Shown piece by piece: positions 33,200 through 45,072 of a stretch of 64,000 nucleotides of DNA. The notes beneath the pieces were generated by a model that saw nothing but the letters and a program-made list of their open reading frames with translations, did not search any database and had not been told where the DNA came from. Source of the DNA: Mariannaea sp. PMI_226 (lineage: Eukaryota > Ascomycota > Sordariomycetes > Hypocreales > Nectriaceae); NCBI GenBank assembly GCA_024336345.1, contig JANFOG010000001.1:4588001-4652000 (forward strand), read 5' to 3'. The position numbers and the translations under genes were made by a program. Positions within the stretch are counted from its first letter, which is position 1. Each line of letters opens with the position of its first letter.

Positions 33200-34306
33200 A
33201 TGGCTGCTCCAACGGCTGTCCCAAGCGTTGATCCCTCTTTTACGTGCTTTTCCAATCTACCTACCGAGATTCAAGACTACATATGGGATCTGGCCTATCA
33301 CACCGAATGTCCGAGGGCTTTCTTTGCTGTCCTCCACTTGGCTCCATCACTTCCCCAGCCAAGTAATGATGGGTCCGGCCATCGTATTCCTCGACCTTGG
33401 TGGCAGCATTTCCAATATGAGCTTCAACGAATAGTGCCACCAGAATTCATCATTCCTTGCCTTATGGATCCGATTGACATGACTCCTCGTGGAGTCCTTC
33501 GCAGGACCTGTCGTGCTTCTCGCAATATTGCTTCAAACGCGCATCACATAGATATCCCAGTAGAGCTCCAAGAAGGCCCGAAAAATGTACATCGAATGGT
33601 TCCACCTGGTCCAAAGTCCAAGTCCCTCCGTATTCTGGACCCCCCACCAATTTCCAAGGCCACGGTTGATGCTTCGCGAACTCTTGTTTTGTTCCATCCT
33701 GATCTCGCCGTATACGGCGTCTCTGCTCGACCATTTCCCCCTCAAGAAATAATTCCTGAGGGCTTGATGGATTACACCGAGTCTAGTGCGAGACTTAGGT
33801 ATCTTGGCGTACTGTGGGTGCGTGATGTGGCCGATCGCGATTTGAGCAATCTGGGTTCAAGGGGCTTCTTCAATCTGTTCATCTCTTTCCCTCAGCTCCG
33901 CGTTCTATATCTCGTCCTCCATCCAAAAGAAATCCCCGAGGCCATGGATAGTCCGCCGAACCTCTCGGAACCCAGTTTTCTTGAGAATACGGATGGGTCA
34001 ACTGAAACGCAGCGAGAACGGGCCTTTGATACCTTCCGGTGGCGAGACATGGAGTTTTTCGAGGTTCCATCGAACTTGGTAGCTGAAACTGGACGTCACC
34101 AGAAACTGCTGGAGACTGTAGATGGTCTCTCTGATGTTGCATCTAGTTGGTATGAGAAGATTGGAATGTCTAAAAATCAACTAAAGGTCCGAGTAATGAC
34201 GTGGCGAGTTTCGTCATGGGCTAAAGAGGCTTCTGGAGATGACTTTAACGAGGCAGTAGACAGAGAGATGTGGCACGATGATGAGTCCGAGGAGTACGAG
34301 GAGTAG
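33200..34306 (+). CDS. 2EXR-domain protein (368 aa)
   Basis: A single exon. The ATG at 33200 is preferred because it has A at -3 and G at +4; an in-frame ATG at 33179 would add seven residues. The N-terminus CFSNLPTEIQDYIWDLA matches the 2EXR signature, an F-box-like helical motif expanded in filamentous ascomycetes. A second element, GVLRRTCRASRNIASN, fits the family's R-x-C segment, and a strand-like motif around ATVDASRTLVLFHPDLAVYG follows. The acidic C-terminus ends ESEEYEE. The function is unknown; 2EXR proteins are suspected protein-interaction or ubiquitin-related factors. Confidence 0.85.
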   Translation: MAAPTAVPSVDPSFTCFSNLPTEIQDYIWDLAYHTECPRAFFAVLHLAPSLPQPSNDGSGHRIPRPWWQHFQYELQRIVPPEFIIPCLMDPIDMTPRGVLRRTCRASRNIASNAHHIDIPVELQEGPKNVHRMVPPGPKSKSLRILDPPPISKATVDASRTLVLFHPDLAVYGVSARPFPPQEIIPEGLMDYTESSARLRYLGVLWVRDVADRDLSNLGSRGFFNLFISFPQLRVLYLVLHPKEIPEAMDSPPNLSEPSFLENTDGSTETQRERAFDTFRWRDMEFFEVPSNLVAETGRHQKLLETVDGLSDVASSWYEKIGMSKNQLKVRVMTWRVSSWAKEASGDDFNEAVDREMWHDDESEEYEE

Positions 34307-35038
34307 AAAGGAACTGGCTGAAACTAATTCATCACCTTTACAAAAGCTCCATTCAAATTTGAATGATTGGCCCGAATGCGAGCCACGTCCTTGGAGGTTT
34401 GGTAGACGACACACTGCGGCATTAGCGCAAGGCCGATTACATTCTGCTAATTGCTTAGTTTGACGACATTTATTTGCTGAGAATTCCTACGGAAGTGCAT
34501 TGTAGGCTACTGTCATGAATACTTTCCTGAGAGTGGTAGAAGTGATAGAACGCAAACAAAATGATCTTTCACGGTGTTGAGAACAGATGTAGAGTGCTAT
34601 TCTTATGGAAATGGAAATAGCATGAAGTTCCGCACATCATAGAAGCACACTTTTGTGAGACCAGCACTTACAAGGTCTCGTTGGTATCACTCCATTGGAG
34701 TTTGCAGTGAGATGCTGGGCAACAAAAAGGATTAACAGTGACAGGTTCGGCAAGTAATGCAGAAAAGGTATCAAAGAGATTATGTTGCCTTAACATTATG
34801 ATTAAGATGTATTGATATTATTAATATCGTTGATAATGCCCGAAATAAAGTGAGAAGCATGTAGATGCTAATATGTCCGTTTGATTTTTGAAGGATGGGG
34901 AGAAGGGTTGCCCAAACAAGGCAGATTCCGTGTACGAGTATGATTAGAAAATGCTGAGATTATGTCTTGAGCGACCCTATATCGTTATTGGTATATGTAG
35001 ATGAGAACTTCCAGTTTGGCACAAGAAAATCGTATAAA
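34307..35038. other. convergent intergenic region
   Basis: This is the 3' region shared by the 2EXR gene and the Upc2-like gene. It is AT-rich around 34790-34860. Nothing else was seen. Confidence 0.55.
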
Positions 35039-36359
35039 TCATGGCCTGTTCATGTTGTTATCATCATTCAATTCTCCAACCTCGCGTTTGGCCCAAGCAA
35101 TCCCATCAAGCCATTCTGTCAGCCCACCAAGTTCAGTCTCTGATTGAGTCTGAAGCAAAATCTCGGAGATTTCCAACACCAACCTCCTCCCGATGGTTTT
35201 GGCCCACCAAATAATTTGGCCCAAGTGATGAAGCAACACACCCCAGTGCATCATCAAAAACATAGCCACCGGCTCTGATCGTTTCAGCTCGACCGCGAAG
35301 TTCGGCCCTGACAGAGAAGGAAAAGCAATGGCGAGGCCTTTGATCATCTCCTTTGAGTCCTCAACGAAGCACATGCGCAGCGCAGACACCGTTACGCGGT
35401 GCGAATGAAGCCTCGACAGCGCTTCTTCTTGCGCAGTTGCATCTGCCTCCTCGGTGGGAATGGGGATGCTCGCTTCAACGATGGTGTTCGCCCGTGAGAG
35501 CGCAGTTTCGACGTCACGGCATAGTGGCTTGCTGGGGGCCGTGTGCAAGGCTTCAAGACCAGCCTTGATAGCCGGAGCCGCCTCAGGATCAGACATGAGA
35601 GCTTCTAGATTGTTTATAACAATGTGTGAGGCTTTCTGTAAAAGGTGGAAGAGTGCTATCATGCGGCCCAAGATGTCTTGGGATTCGTCGCCTCCCACCA
35701 ATCGCTCACATTGCGGGATGGCCATGTTGATTAGCACTGCAATGGATGAAAAGACAAACACGCCTTTGAGGTTTGCCGGGGTAATGTTGGCAAGTTCTGC
35801 TCGGTACGCCCTACTAGCCCTATCGTAGTATTCTAGCGCATGCTTGAAATAAATCTTCGTATCATCCACCGTGGCTTTATTGTCGCACAACGCGATTTCT
35901 AGAGCTGAGATGGAAAAGACTCCGTGTAACAAGAACTCGTGTTTGAGGCCCCATCTAGGGACGCCATCTCTAAGCCACTGCTCATCTTCCGGTATAGTGC
36001 ACAGACTTTTGTAAGTGGACGTGGCCCAACGGTGCATTAACTCGAGCTCCAGTTTATGCAAAGATTCGGATACGACCGAGCTGGCAGTTTTGTTCGGCGA
36101 GCCTGCTGATGATGCATCCTGGGGGGTTGCGGATTGTGAGTGTGGAAGTGAGCAGTCTTCAAGACCACGGACGTAACAGTTGCCGCAAGGCGGCCCCTCC
36201 TCATCACACTGGCTCTCTATGTTAGTAAATGAACAAATGTCTTCCTTCATTTTTTTTTCCCTTTTGAATTGATAGAAACTACCACCTTACTTTAACATGC
36301 CGTCTTTTGCAGTTCTGGCATCCATTCCGCGATTTATTATGGGGTCTTCGTTTCTGCAT
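35039..36359 (-). CDS. Upc2-like Zn2Cys6 transcription factor (2 exons, 412 aa)
   Basis: Exons are 36359-36291 and 36208-35039. The zinc cluster runs from Cys14 to Cys42 (CQNCKRRHVKC, then CGNCYVRGLEDC) and is split after the third-Cys-preceding Lys by an 82-nt intron. A basic stretch KRRPHNKSRNG precedes it. The rest is an all-helical regulatory domain opening with LELELMHRWATSTYKSL, as in the Upc2/sterol-regulatory-like C6 family common in sordariomycetes. The total length fits this short family. It is likely nuclear; its target is unknown. The first exon encodes only 23 residues, so the gene is easily truncated by automatic annotation starting at the internal ATG at 36250. Confidence 0.9.
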
Positions 36360-36918
36360 TTAGATAAAAACTGAGATCTGTCCTTGGCCACAGGCAATTT
36401 CTCTTGAGATGCAACAGGCAGAAATTCGTGGCCTAGAACAAATGAACCGATTCAATGAGAACAGCAGGGTGAGCAAGGAGATGGGAATGGATCGTAAAGA
36501 AAATCGGGAGCCTAATTATTTGAAGAATAGGCTGCCTTGAAACAGTGTGGCTGTGCTCGTGGCTTGGAAAAAACGCGGCCTTCTGCTTTCGCCATGTAAA
36601 AAGACAGGAGATTGGCAGATTATCGGACGCAGCTCTGCACCTTCGAAATACATCGTTCTACCTCGATACCCATATGGTGCCTCTGAACAATGGGGGGTTG
36701 AAAACGTCTGGCAAGTAGTGCTCGTTGTGGTTGTTATTATTTAGAGGTCCAGAGCCCCGAGTAGTGCCCAGGGCCCTTGTAGCCAAGATCAGGTGGAGGG
36801 TAAAAGACAAACAACCGCTGGGGTGTATTCCCCTAAAATGGTCATAATTGTAATCTGTAAATTTGACAAAATCGCACTTTAACTCCTCGCTTCATATCAT
36901 TAAGTTAGATTAAAAGAT
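36360..36918. other. intergenic region
   Basis: This is the promoter of the Upc2-like gene and the 3' region of CLN3. No gene was seen. Confidence 0.6.
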
Positions 36919-38235
36919 TCATCTGTTCGTTCGACACCATCTCTGCACTGCACTAGCCGTAGGACCAACGTCTACATTGCAAACGCTTCCCTCTAAAAAG
37001 GCGCCCAGGATATGACCAAAAATCACGCCTGCCACTTCGCCAGCACCAACGACTTGGAGGCAAAATTCTTGATTGATGCCTGGCTCCGAGGAACTTTCCT
37101 CTAGCACATTGCCCATGATCGTCACCCAAATACATCCCCCCATAGCTCCAGCGCTCCAGGCTAGTACCACGGCGACCGTAGAAGAGGTGAAGAAGGCGAA
37201 AGTCACGTTCGCCAACAGGATGATGGCCGCCAAATTCAGAATAACGAATGCGAGTCCAGTGCTCTTTAGCCGAAAGATCGGAGTCAGTGTTCTCGACATG
37301 AAACTGCCAAGCTGGAAGGCAAAACCATAGGCTGTAGAGAAGGCAAAAAAGCTCTCAAAAACTGGTGAGACAAAGAGTGCCCGCGTGATACCGGGGAAAA
37401 CAATCGTCTGAGTGGCGAAGGCGATGAGAAGCGGAATTATCGAGCTTCGCATCAGAGAATCAATGAGACCGAGTCGGTTCTCGACGCTCATCAGGCGATT
37501 TAACTCCTCGAGAGGATTGTTGATGACTGGTATTGAGCCCTCCTGGCCATCCTCGACGTCGGATTTGCGCTGACGGTTTTGTAGAGTGTGTGGATAGTTC
37601 ACCGGCGCTCCTGGGAGGATTACAAAGAATGCGAACAACATGGCGCCAGTCAAAGCGTAGATGAGGTCAATGCAGCTGCGCAAGAAAACCTCCATCCTTA
37701 CCGTCAAAACAAAGGGCAGCACGGCGCAGAACAAAGCGCCAGCTCCGACTCCTGCTCCCCAACCAGCCAGTCCTGCTTTTCCGTAGTAGCGAGTCATGCC
37801 GAGGAAAGAGACGTCCATGGCTGCAGCGGCTGACGAAGCCAGAATGGACGTGAATACTCTCGCTGGTGGTGCGACATTGGGAGGTGTAGCTTTGGTGATG
37901 ATTCCGACAAGGATCCAGCATGCACCGACGGAGAGTGGTCGCATCCAGTATGGGACGCGGTGGATGACGTGAGGGAGAAAAATCTTCGTAATTAGAGCCG
38001 GAACGGTCTCGATGAACAAGACTATCCATTGAGGGTACGGAATTATTAAATAATTGGCGGAGTAGACGATGAAGGGGATGATGGTGTTGACGAGCCCTAT
38101 AGGAAAGATATGAGATTTTTATTTCCTTTTCCAATCTCATTCAAAGGTGACATATATTGACATACCAAGGATAGCGAAGCCAAGATATGCTGGCAGCTTG
38201 ACACCACAGCAGCAGCTCTTGTTAGTTGACCCCAT
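36919..38235 (-). CDS. BTN1: CLN3/battenin family protein, Btn1 (2 exons, 415 aa)
   Basis: Exons are 38235-38166 and 38096-36919. This is a multi-pass vacuolar/lysosomal membrane protein related to human CLN3; yeast Btn1 influences vacuolar pH and arginine transport. Hallmarks seen: an N-terminal GLVNTIIPFIVYSANYL region, HRVPYWMRPLSVG, MDVSFLGMTRYYGKAGLAGWG (the GEVSFL-type motif, here with Asp-Val), and a second half with VFPGITRALF and FCLQVVGAGEVAGVIFG. About ten hydrophobic helices are separated by an acidic central loop (SDVEDGQEGS). The short first exon (MGSTNKSCCCGVKLPAYLGF) is Cys-rich near the N-terminus. The length is typical of the family. Confidence 0.88.
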
Positions 38236-40142
38236 AATGGTTCACGAGTTGCCCAAGGGTCGATTTTTGGCGTCCGTAACCTATTTTGACTCCGTGGGAC
38301 GAAAATTATGACGAATAAGACGGAATGAATCGTGTTTGTTGGAGAGAACAAAAGATGGAAGAGAAAGCAAGGGAGAAAAAAAAAAGCGACAAAAAATTGG
38401 CGCCCTTTGTTTCAATCTCGTATTCCCTTCCTTCGGCAGCCAACAACAGACAAATTCAATAGTTAAGGTGAAACATGAACAGATTGAAAATCATGAGGGA
38501 ACTCGCTCCGCAAGCATCTCCAATGGGGAAGGAGCTGGGACAGGGCGATGACGGAGGATAGACTTCTTGCTCTTGTTAATTTTGTCTTTTTATCCCTCCC
38601 TCTGGTATTCGCCTCTTTAGATTTGAAGGCGACAGCTGAATAAAAGGCATCGAGGCTGGGCCATGTGCCCGTCTTTCGTATCGGCAGTATATGTATGCTG
38701 GCATTGGCAACGCTACGTGACCACCCCAAGTACAGCCTGTCGGAGGAAATGTTGTCGGGGAAAACTGACAGGGACAGGGCAGGGAACGCGTACATACTTG
38801 GTTGAGTTTAACCATACTTGTGCATGCAGTGGGGGGGGTTGAACACTTGTGGGAGTGACCCCTTTGTACCTTAGGTCGTTACCGTCAGCAATAGGTACTG
38901 TCCACTATGTAATCTGTACAGAGTACAGGTTACGGCATAGCCAATCACTTGGAAGTTGCCATGTACGAGCATATACAGATTAGAGTATCATGTGTAATGC
39001 GCATGGTTACTTTTCCCTCTCTCTTGAAGCGGCAGCGGTGGCGGGCTGATCCGGGAATAACCACCCCTCCGAGAGCATCATGAGTCGTGGGCCATGGGAA
39101 GGGGCATGTGGGTGTCGGAATCGACGTTGTATGGACGATGTCGAGCAAGAAGAGGATCGCTAGGAGGCTCCTTATCAGAGATCGACGCGACATTAGGAAC
39201 GGACTGATGTGCTACCGTAGTACCCTTCGGCGGCGTACTAGCACTACAACGCCGGTTGGGTTACATTACTCCTCCTATTCCGGGCTTTTTAGTCCAAGTG
39301 TCAAGTTGGCCGACAGCCGGACTAGACAGCTATAGTGGCATGGTGGTACCTAGTTAAAACCGACGTCGAAAACAGTCGAACAGAGCAGCCTCTCAGGCCG
39401 TTCCCCCCACGCACGTGGCGTGTCGGCTTGATCTTGCCGAACAAGGCCAAACCATTTGCACATCCAGGCGTCACGGTGTCAAATGATTGGCGGGCGTTTG
39501 GTGAATTTGACGACGCGAGCACCATGGTGATCGCCATTCTGGGAGTTTTCTTTCAATGTACGCGGAATAGTGCCCACAATCCACACTTCACATGCACAAA
39601 ATCGTTCAACTACACAGTAGTAATTCGTGCCATGCCGGTAAATAGATAATCATTTAATACTGCTAGGCTTATTGCGGCTTGGGAAGCAACCGCTGAGATC
39701 GGCCAGGTATTTTTCGCGATCCCTACCTGGAGCACATTTATGGGGTAGTTAGTGATTCGATACTTCCCATCACCAGCCATCAGAGGCCAAAGGGCCATGT
39801 ACAAACTATGTACCTGCGTCTTTAAATCAATTACGGCGTAGTGTATCATGAGTCGTTGACCAAGCTAGTTCCTTGCCATGTGCACATGGTGTTATGCCTC
39901 CCCAGCAAGCAATAAGGTAGGTAGGTCGCCCACGCATTCGTCAAGTGTCATGCCTTCTCTCATTTCCAAACTCACTCACTCATTCTCACCCTCGATTGCC
40001 TTTTACCTCCATCAATCTTTTTCTTTATTTATCTGACCTTTCGTGCAAGTATTTCGTATTGTTATCCATTGATTTCAGCCGCCGGCCTAAGACTTCAGCT
40101 GGGTTCATTCAAGCACGGCTTGAAACTGGTCGGCTTGTCAAA
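38236..40142. other. 1.9 kb divergent intergenic region
   Basis: This holds the promoters of CLN3 (minus) and the glycosyltransferase-like gene (plus). It includes GGTACC-type motifs near 38867, 39343-39352 and 39910-39920. The last 180 nt are CT-rich. Overlapping short ORFs here show no family similarity. Confidence 0.5.
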
Positions 40143-42062
40143 ATGGCCTGGCAGTCCCTCCCCCGCCCTTCAGCCTCCCGGCCGAGAACCGGTGACTACG
40201 ATGAGCTTCCCTATAGCCAACCTCAATCATCGAAAGAGCCCAAGCCAGTACGGCGGTCTCGGGGTTGCCATCGTCTCTTGAGATCACTAAAGGTGACTCT
40301 CTCGCTTATTACTTTGGCGCTGTTCATATGGTCGGCCTACCTCTCATTCGTAAGTATACATACTCCGTTGGCTATTCGTTGAACAGCAATTCGTCTCGAC
40401 AATGAGACAAAATCCTCCCAATATGGGAGCCTGCGAACCCGTAAGCTCACAAACACATTCCTACAGTTCACAAATCATTTCAGCCACATCTTGCCAAGCC
40501 AAGGCAAACTGCCAGAAATTCTCACCTATTCTGAGCTCCAATCGTTAACGCCACCACAACATGAAGGCAACAGTACTTCGCGACGCCTGCGGCTGTTCTT
40601 GCCCGCCGATTCACCACACATTAACCTATGCAAGACCATCATGTCCGCTATAGCACTAGGTTATCCTATGCCTATGCTTTTGAACTGGAACCGCGAGTAC
40701 AACCGCCCATCCTGGCACTTTGCTGGGAGTCACATCGCTAAGCTGGAGAGCCTCCTTGGCGGCATTGAGGCGCTGTTGGACGATGCCGATGGCAGCGATG
40801 ACGTGAGCGAGGATGACCTGGTCATCATGATGGATGCGTACGACATCTGGTTCCAGTTGCCGCCCTCCGTTCTGATCCAGCGATACCACCAACTCAACCG
40901 CGAGGCCGACGAGCGCCTCGCCGCAAACTGGCGCCCCCACCTCCAAGATATGCAATTTCCAATCCCACCCCCTCGGCAGAACATCGTCGTTTCAACAGCC
41001 AAAGACTGCTTCCCAGACAGCAACTCAGGGTCAAACCCGCACTACGAACACTGGCCGGAGTCGCCTATGCCGAAAGACCTATACGGAAGGGGAACTGACC
41101 AGGTGGCCTGGTCATTTGACTCAGCTCGTAAATATAGAAAGGTTCGCCCGCGGTGTGTCAACACTGGCATGATCATGGGCACCATGGGTGCTCTGAGAGA
41201 TGCTCTCCGCAGGTGTAAAGAAAAGGTCGACGCCGTCGCCGTAGGAGGGCGGCAGCTATGGAGCGACCAGGCGCTCTTGGCAGAGGTCATGGGCGAGCAG
41301 GAGATGTGGCGTGCGTGGGTGAAGCATCTCGAATCATCATGGGACGGCGGAGTCTCAAAAACCAAAGATTCGTCGCTGAAGCGTGATATGCGAAAGATTG
41401 CCCACGCAGCCATAGAGGGTCGTCGATTCGAATTCGGCATTGGGCTCGATTACAACTTCACAACGATGCCACCAACCTGTTCCGCCGAAGAAGATGGCGC
41501 CTTTGTTAGAATTAACGATAAGGCTGCCGTCGCAGCAGAGTCCTCCAAAGCAGGCGTACCCGGCGACGTGCGTCTTCTCGGGATCCCGCATGAACTCGAA
41601 ACCAGTACCGACCAAGACCCGCTGTTGTCCAACATTGAATGGGGTGACGTGCCACTCTACTCAGACTTCTTCTTCGGCAACACACCCGTCGCTATCCATC
41701 ACAACGCGTATGTAGGTGGCTTGAAGCCGTGGCGCTTGAAGAATTGGTGGGATAAGATGTGGTACTATCCCCAGCTGCGGGACCTGGTGACAGAGCGACT
41801 TCAGGAGGAAGAACGAGACGACACCAAGCCCGTATCGCTGGCGACGATCCCCCCGGAGAAGGCGGGAGGGGAGGACGTTGTGTATTGGGCGCCCCGTGAA
41901 GATAAGAGCAGGACAGCGAGAGTGTTTGAACCAGCAACGGAGGACGGCAAGAAGCACAAACTAACACCCATCACCTGGGACGGTGTATGCCAAAAGAAGC
42001 ATGAATCGAAGAGGTGGTATGACGAGTTGTTTGGGGACGACAATGGTCCTCTCGATGTCTAA
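40143..42062 (+). CDS. type II membrane glycosyltransferase-like protein (3 exons, 618 aa)
   Basis: Exons are 40143-40349, 40387-40440 and 40467-42062. The introns are only 37 and 26 nt, so either may be retained or wrongly modelled, although the frame and borders agree. About 46 cytosolic residues rich in Pro/Ser/Arg precede one membrane helix (LKVTLSLITLALFIWSAYL), as in Golgi type II enzymes. The lumenal part has ALGYPMPMLLNWN, then LVIMMDAYDIWFQLPP, a DxD-like metal/nucleotide-sugar site, and later CVNTGMIMGTMGALRDALR and WSDQALLAEVMGEQ. These resemble the PLOD-type glycosyltransferase fold. The enzyme's sugar and acceptor are unknown. Confidence 0.8.
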
Positions 42063-42957
42063 ATGACTTGAATTTCAACGCCTAATATCCTGTAATAATG
42101 AACGCAGGGAAGCTTCATTCTGTGGTGTCCCGTGTGGATGGGAAATGGAACTGAACCTCGCTGCATGTATTTCTACTTGCACATATACCAATGGTCAAAA
42201 TAACCTATATGAGAATCTTTTATTATAAGTTACACGTAAAATCAAATTTATTTCACCAAAAATGCATATCATCCCGTGTGACCCTCATCGAGCTCCTCCA
42301 TACATGCTAGACTACTACTACTACTAATATGACCACAAATGGGTTACAACACCCACCCAGGTAGGACCCTCAATTTTATCCATTCACTCGCAGATGCAAT
42401 ACCGCATCGTAGTAATGTCCCAGAATCCGGTAAAAGGCAACAGCCTCCACTTTCCGGTAGTGTAGCAACACGGCACGCAAACTGGGGCAAGGCAAAGGTG
42501 AGCCAACATTGTTCCATCCGTGGACCGAGATTTTTCGGTTGTCTCAGTGCTTAATTTGGATGATGGCTTCGTCGGTTCAGCAAGATGCCGAGATTGGCGA
42601 CTGGGTCAACAGTCGTGAGAAGAATGGACATTTGAATTTGATATGAGAAGTAACACATGTACCAGAGCTATCGTGCTATAATTAAGGAAGTAGTAACAGT
42701 CGCGCAGAAGCCCTTCAAGATAACCGATATTTGCCAATGAGGGTATTCAAACCACAAAGTCGCCCGCCGCCCCAAATGAGATGAAAGTAGAGTAAACATG
42801 AATATCAAAAGTAAAAAGCACCGCTGTATCCTTGAACCAAATTCGTTAAAGCCATGACTCTTTCAGGCATCCAACCCAAACCTGACCAAAAAAAAAGAAG
42901 TAACAAGAAATAAGGAATCCCCACAAAGAACAAGCGTGATGGGAATGTGTGGGCCAT
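42063..42957. other. convergent intergenic region
   Basis: This is the 3' region of the glycosyltransferase-like gene and the 704-aa gene. It contains a short ACT microsatellite at about 42311-42326. No gene was seen. Confidence 0.55.
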
Positions 42958-45072
42958 CTACCCAACCGTGACGATAGCCTCCTCCGAGATTCTCACAATC
43001 TCGCATAGGCTTCGGACAACAATCATATCCAGCTCCTGTGGCTCTATCTCCATCAGCCTCTCTTCTCCACCACCCCCTTCAGCCATCATCTTCGCCGTAG
43101 CGATTAGTCGCATGATGCAACGCAGCAGGCCAGCCTCAATGTTCCGTGTGGCATTGTCCTGTGCTGCTGAAGTTCCGCTCCCGACAGTCATTTCATCCTT
43201 GGCGAAACCACGGGTGAGTGGGATGCTGAACTTCTTGGCAATCCGACTCATAGGGGGGTTGGTCTGAAAAGGGCGCTGTGGACTATCAATTCCGAGAAGA
43301 GAAGCGGCCTTCTTTGGAATGTCATCACTCTGCGACCTCTTGGAGCTTGAAATAGAGATACGGGGAGAAGAAGGGGTTTGGCTGCGGGGAACACGAGAAA
43401 TGTAGTTGTATGCAACAATGTGCGCATACAGGGCGTCGCAAATGTAGTCTGAGCAAGTACCGAAGACATGTCTTAGAGATGTCCAAGCGTCGGGATACGC
43501 ATTGTGGTCTCTGGGCGTCTCGTCTCCGGCAACAATATCATTGTGTAACTGGCCGCGGTGGAGGTATGTGTGTAGCGATTCACGACCATGTGACACGACT
43601 TTCTTCCAGAGTGATCTCCGGTGATTATGTGGTGGCATACTGCCAATGGATTCCCTCCAGCCATCAGTTGATGTATGTCTGACTTTCTTTGAGTATGCTC
43701 GAATGGTCTCGATGGTAAGGCTCGACGTGAGCAGCATCGTCTCGGGGAAGCAGACGATGGATACTCTCAACGTTTCAATAATGTCAGGAGGTAGTGGAAC
43801 TGCCTTTACAAGATCATCTACTGGACGTTGAGAGTCGAAAGAGGGCCTTGCTCGGTCAAGCCAGGTCTGCACTGACGGTAGGGGTGATGGTGGAGGCGTT
43901 GTCTGTATGTAAACAGTGTTTGGTCTTTGTAAAGGTCTGAAATGGCCGTCAAAAATGCTGTCGTCCTCATACTGGTCCCCAAGCTCAGCATCGAATCCAC
44001 CCATCTTGTCAGGAGGCGGGCTGATCTCTGGGTATGGTTCTACCTGATACAGGTAGCGGGCATGGGAGGGAAGATGCAAAGATAAACGTTTCTTTCGGCA
44101 GTTGGATGTAGGCCTGGGACCAAACGATTCTTGTGTTGTGAATGTGTTGGATGGGGTTATTGAGCATGACACGGAGGCTCTCCGTCGTGGGATGTCAGAT
44201 GACCGAAGCGAGTTTTGTCTTGATAGACTGCCACTGCTCATGGCATGAGAGCTTCTCGGAGGAACTGTCTGAGATCTAGGGAGGTCTTGTAGATTTTCCA
44301 TGATGCTGAAAGGCCCCTCTGAGGCGACAGGGCTAGGGGGTCTTGGAGACAAAGCGAAATGCCGTTCCGCAATTAGCTCTTCGTCTTCCGCCTCCATCAT
44401 GTCATCGTCAGAGTCAACGTCGATCCAGCTGTGCCCACGACTGTGTCGATCGCTCATGAACTCCTTTGGTGAAGGAGCACTCCCACTGTTGGATGTTAGA
44501 GAGGTGGCGGCAGTAACAATCGATTGTTGGCGGAATCGGATTGAGGGACCTTCAACGCCTGATGATTCACTACCATGAATGGAATCGCCATCAGAGATCA
44601 TCTCGGTTCCATAATCACCAGGACTAAGAAATGAAACGACCGAATCTCGCTCCTCAATCGCACCAAGAGTTTGGACTCGGAGAGAGGCGGTTTGATATGG
44701 TGATGTGAGTAACCGGCCAGGGCATGACAAGGTTCTCTGCTTGGTCTTCTCTTCATGGATGAGAGTCTTGCATGGGGTGCCAGAGGTCATATTCTTTGCT
44801 TCGAATATTGAACTTGAAATCTCCAGATCTCTGGCTAGGAGCTCTGGAAAGCATGATTCAGGGTCGTCACTCATGTTTTCTTCGGACCCTTCGTCACTGA
44901 TGGTCGGAAGCGGCTTCGGTAGTGAGAACGGCATTAAGTCTGTCATACTTGAAACGGATCGACCCTTTGCGACGGGTGGTTCTGATCTTCGTCTGAGGGC
45001 CTTGCGAGTGATACTCGGATCTTCCCTGTATAAGTAGATGGCCACTGGAATCCTCGGACCGGGACCGGACAT
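42958..45072 (-). CDS. large mostly disordered protein of unknown function (704 aa)
   Basis: A single exon starting MSGPGPRIPVAIYLYREDPS. The frame stays open for about 290 nt upstream, so a longer N-terminus cannot be excluded, but the upstream residues are low in family-like character. Residues 1-460 or so are Ser/Pro/Glu-rich with many potential phosphosites (RRRASVS, SRQNSLRSS, SPRPPSP) and an acidic patch (DVDSDDDMMEAEDEE). The C-terminal 240 residues look folded and helical (LPPDIIETLRVSIVCFPETMLL, DAWTSLRHVFGTCSDYICDALYAHIVAYNYI, AGLLRCIMRLIATAKMMAEG). I do not recognise a domain. A cytosolic or nuclear signalling scaffold is possible but unproven. Confidence 0.8.
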   Translation of the reverse strand: MSGPGPRIPVAIYLYREDPSITRKALRRRSEPPVAKGRSVSSMTDLMPFSLPKPLPTISDEGSEENMSDDPESCFPELLARDLEISSSIFEAKNMTSGTPCKTLIHEEKTKQRTLSCPGRLLTSPYQTASLRVQTLGAIEERDSVVSFLSPGDYGTEMISDGDSIHGSESSGVEGPSIRFRQQSIVTAATSLTSNSGSAPSPKEFMSDRHSRGHSWIDVDSDDDMMEAEDEELIAERHFALSPRPPSPVASEGPFSIMENLQDLPRSQTVPPRSSHAMSSGSLSRQNSLRSSDIPRRRASVSCSITPSNTFTTQESFGPRPTSNCRKKRLSLHLPSHARYLYQVEPYPEISPPPDKMGGFDAELGDQYEDDSIFDGHFRPLQRPNTVYIQTTPPPSPLPSVQTWLDRARPSFDSQRPVDDLVKAVPLPPDIIETLRVSIVCFPETMLLTSSLTIETIRAYSKKVRHTSTDGWRESIGSMPPHNHRRSLWKKVVSHGRESLHTYLHRGQLHNDIVAGDETPRDHNAYPDAWTSLRHVFGTCSDYICDALYAHIVAYNYISRVPRSQTPSSPRISISSSKRSQSDDIPKKAASLLGIDSPQRPFQTNPPMSRIAKKFSIPLTRGFAKDEMTVGSGTSAAQDNATRNIEAGLLRCIMRLIATAKMMAEGGGGEERLMEIEPQELDMIVVRSLCEIVRISEEAIVTVG

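Noticed and set aside
35039..36250. Single-exon model of the Upc2-like factor starting at the internal ATG at 36250
   Set aside because: It loses the first half of the zinc cluster; the two-exon model restores a complete C6 motif with correct phase.
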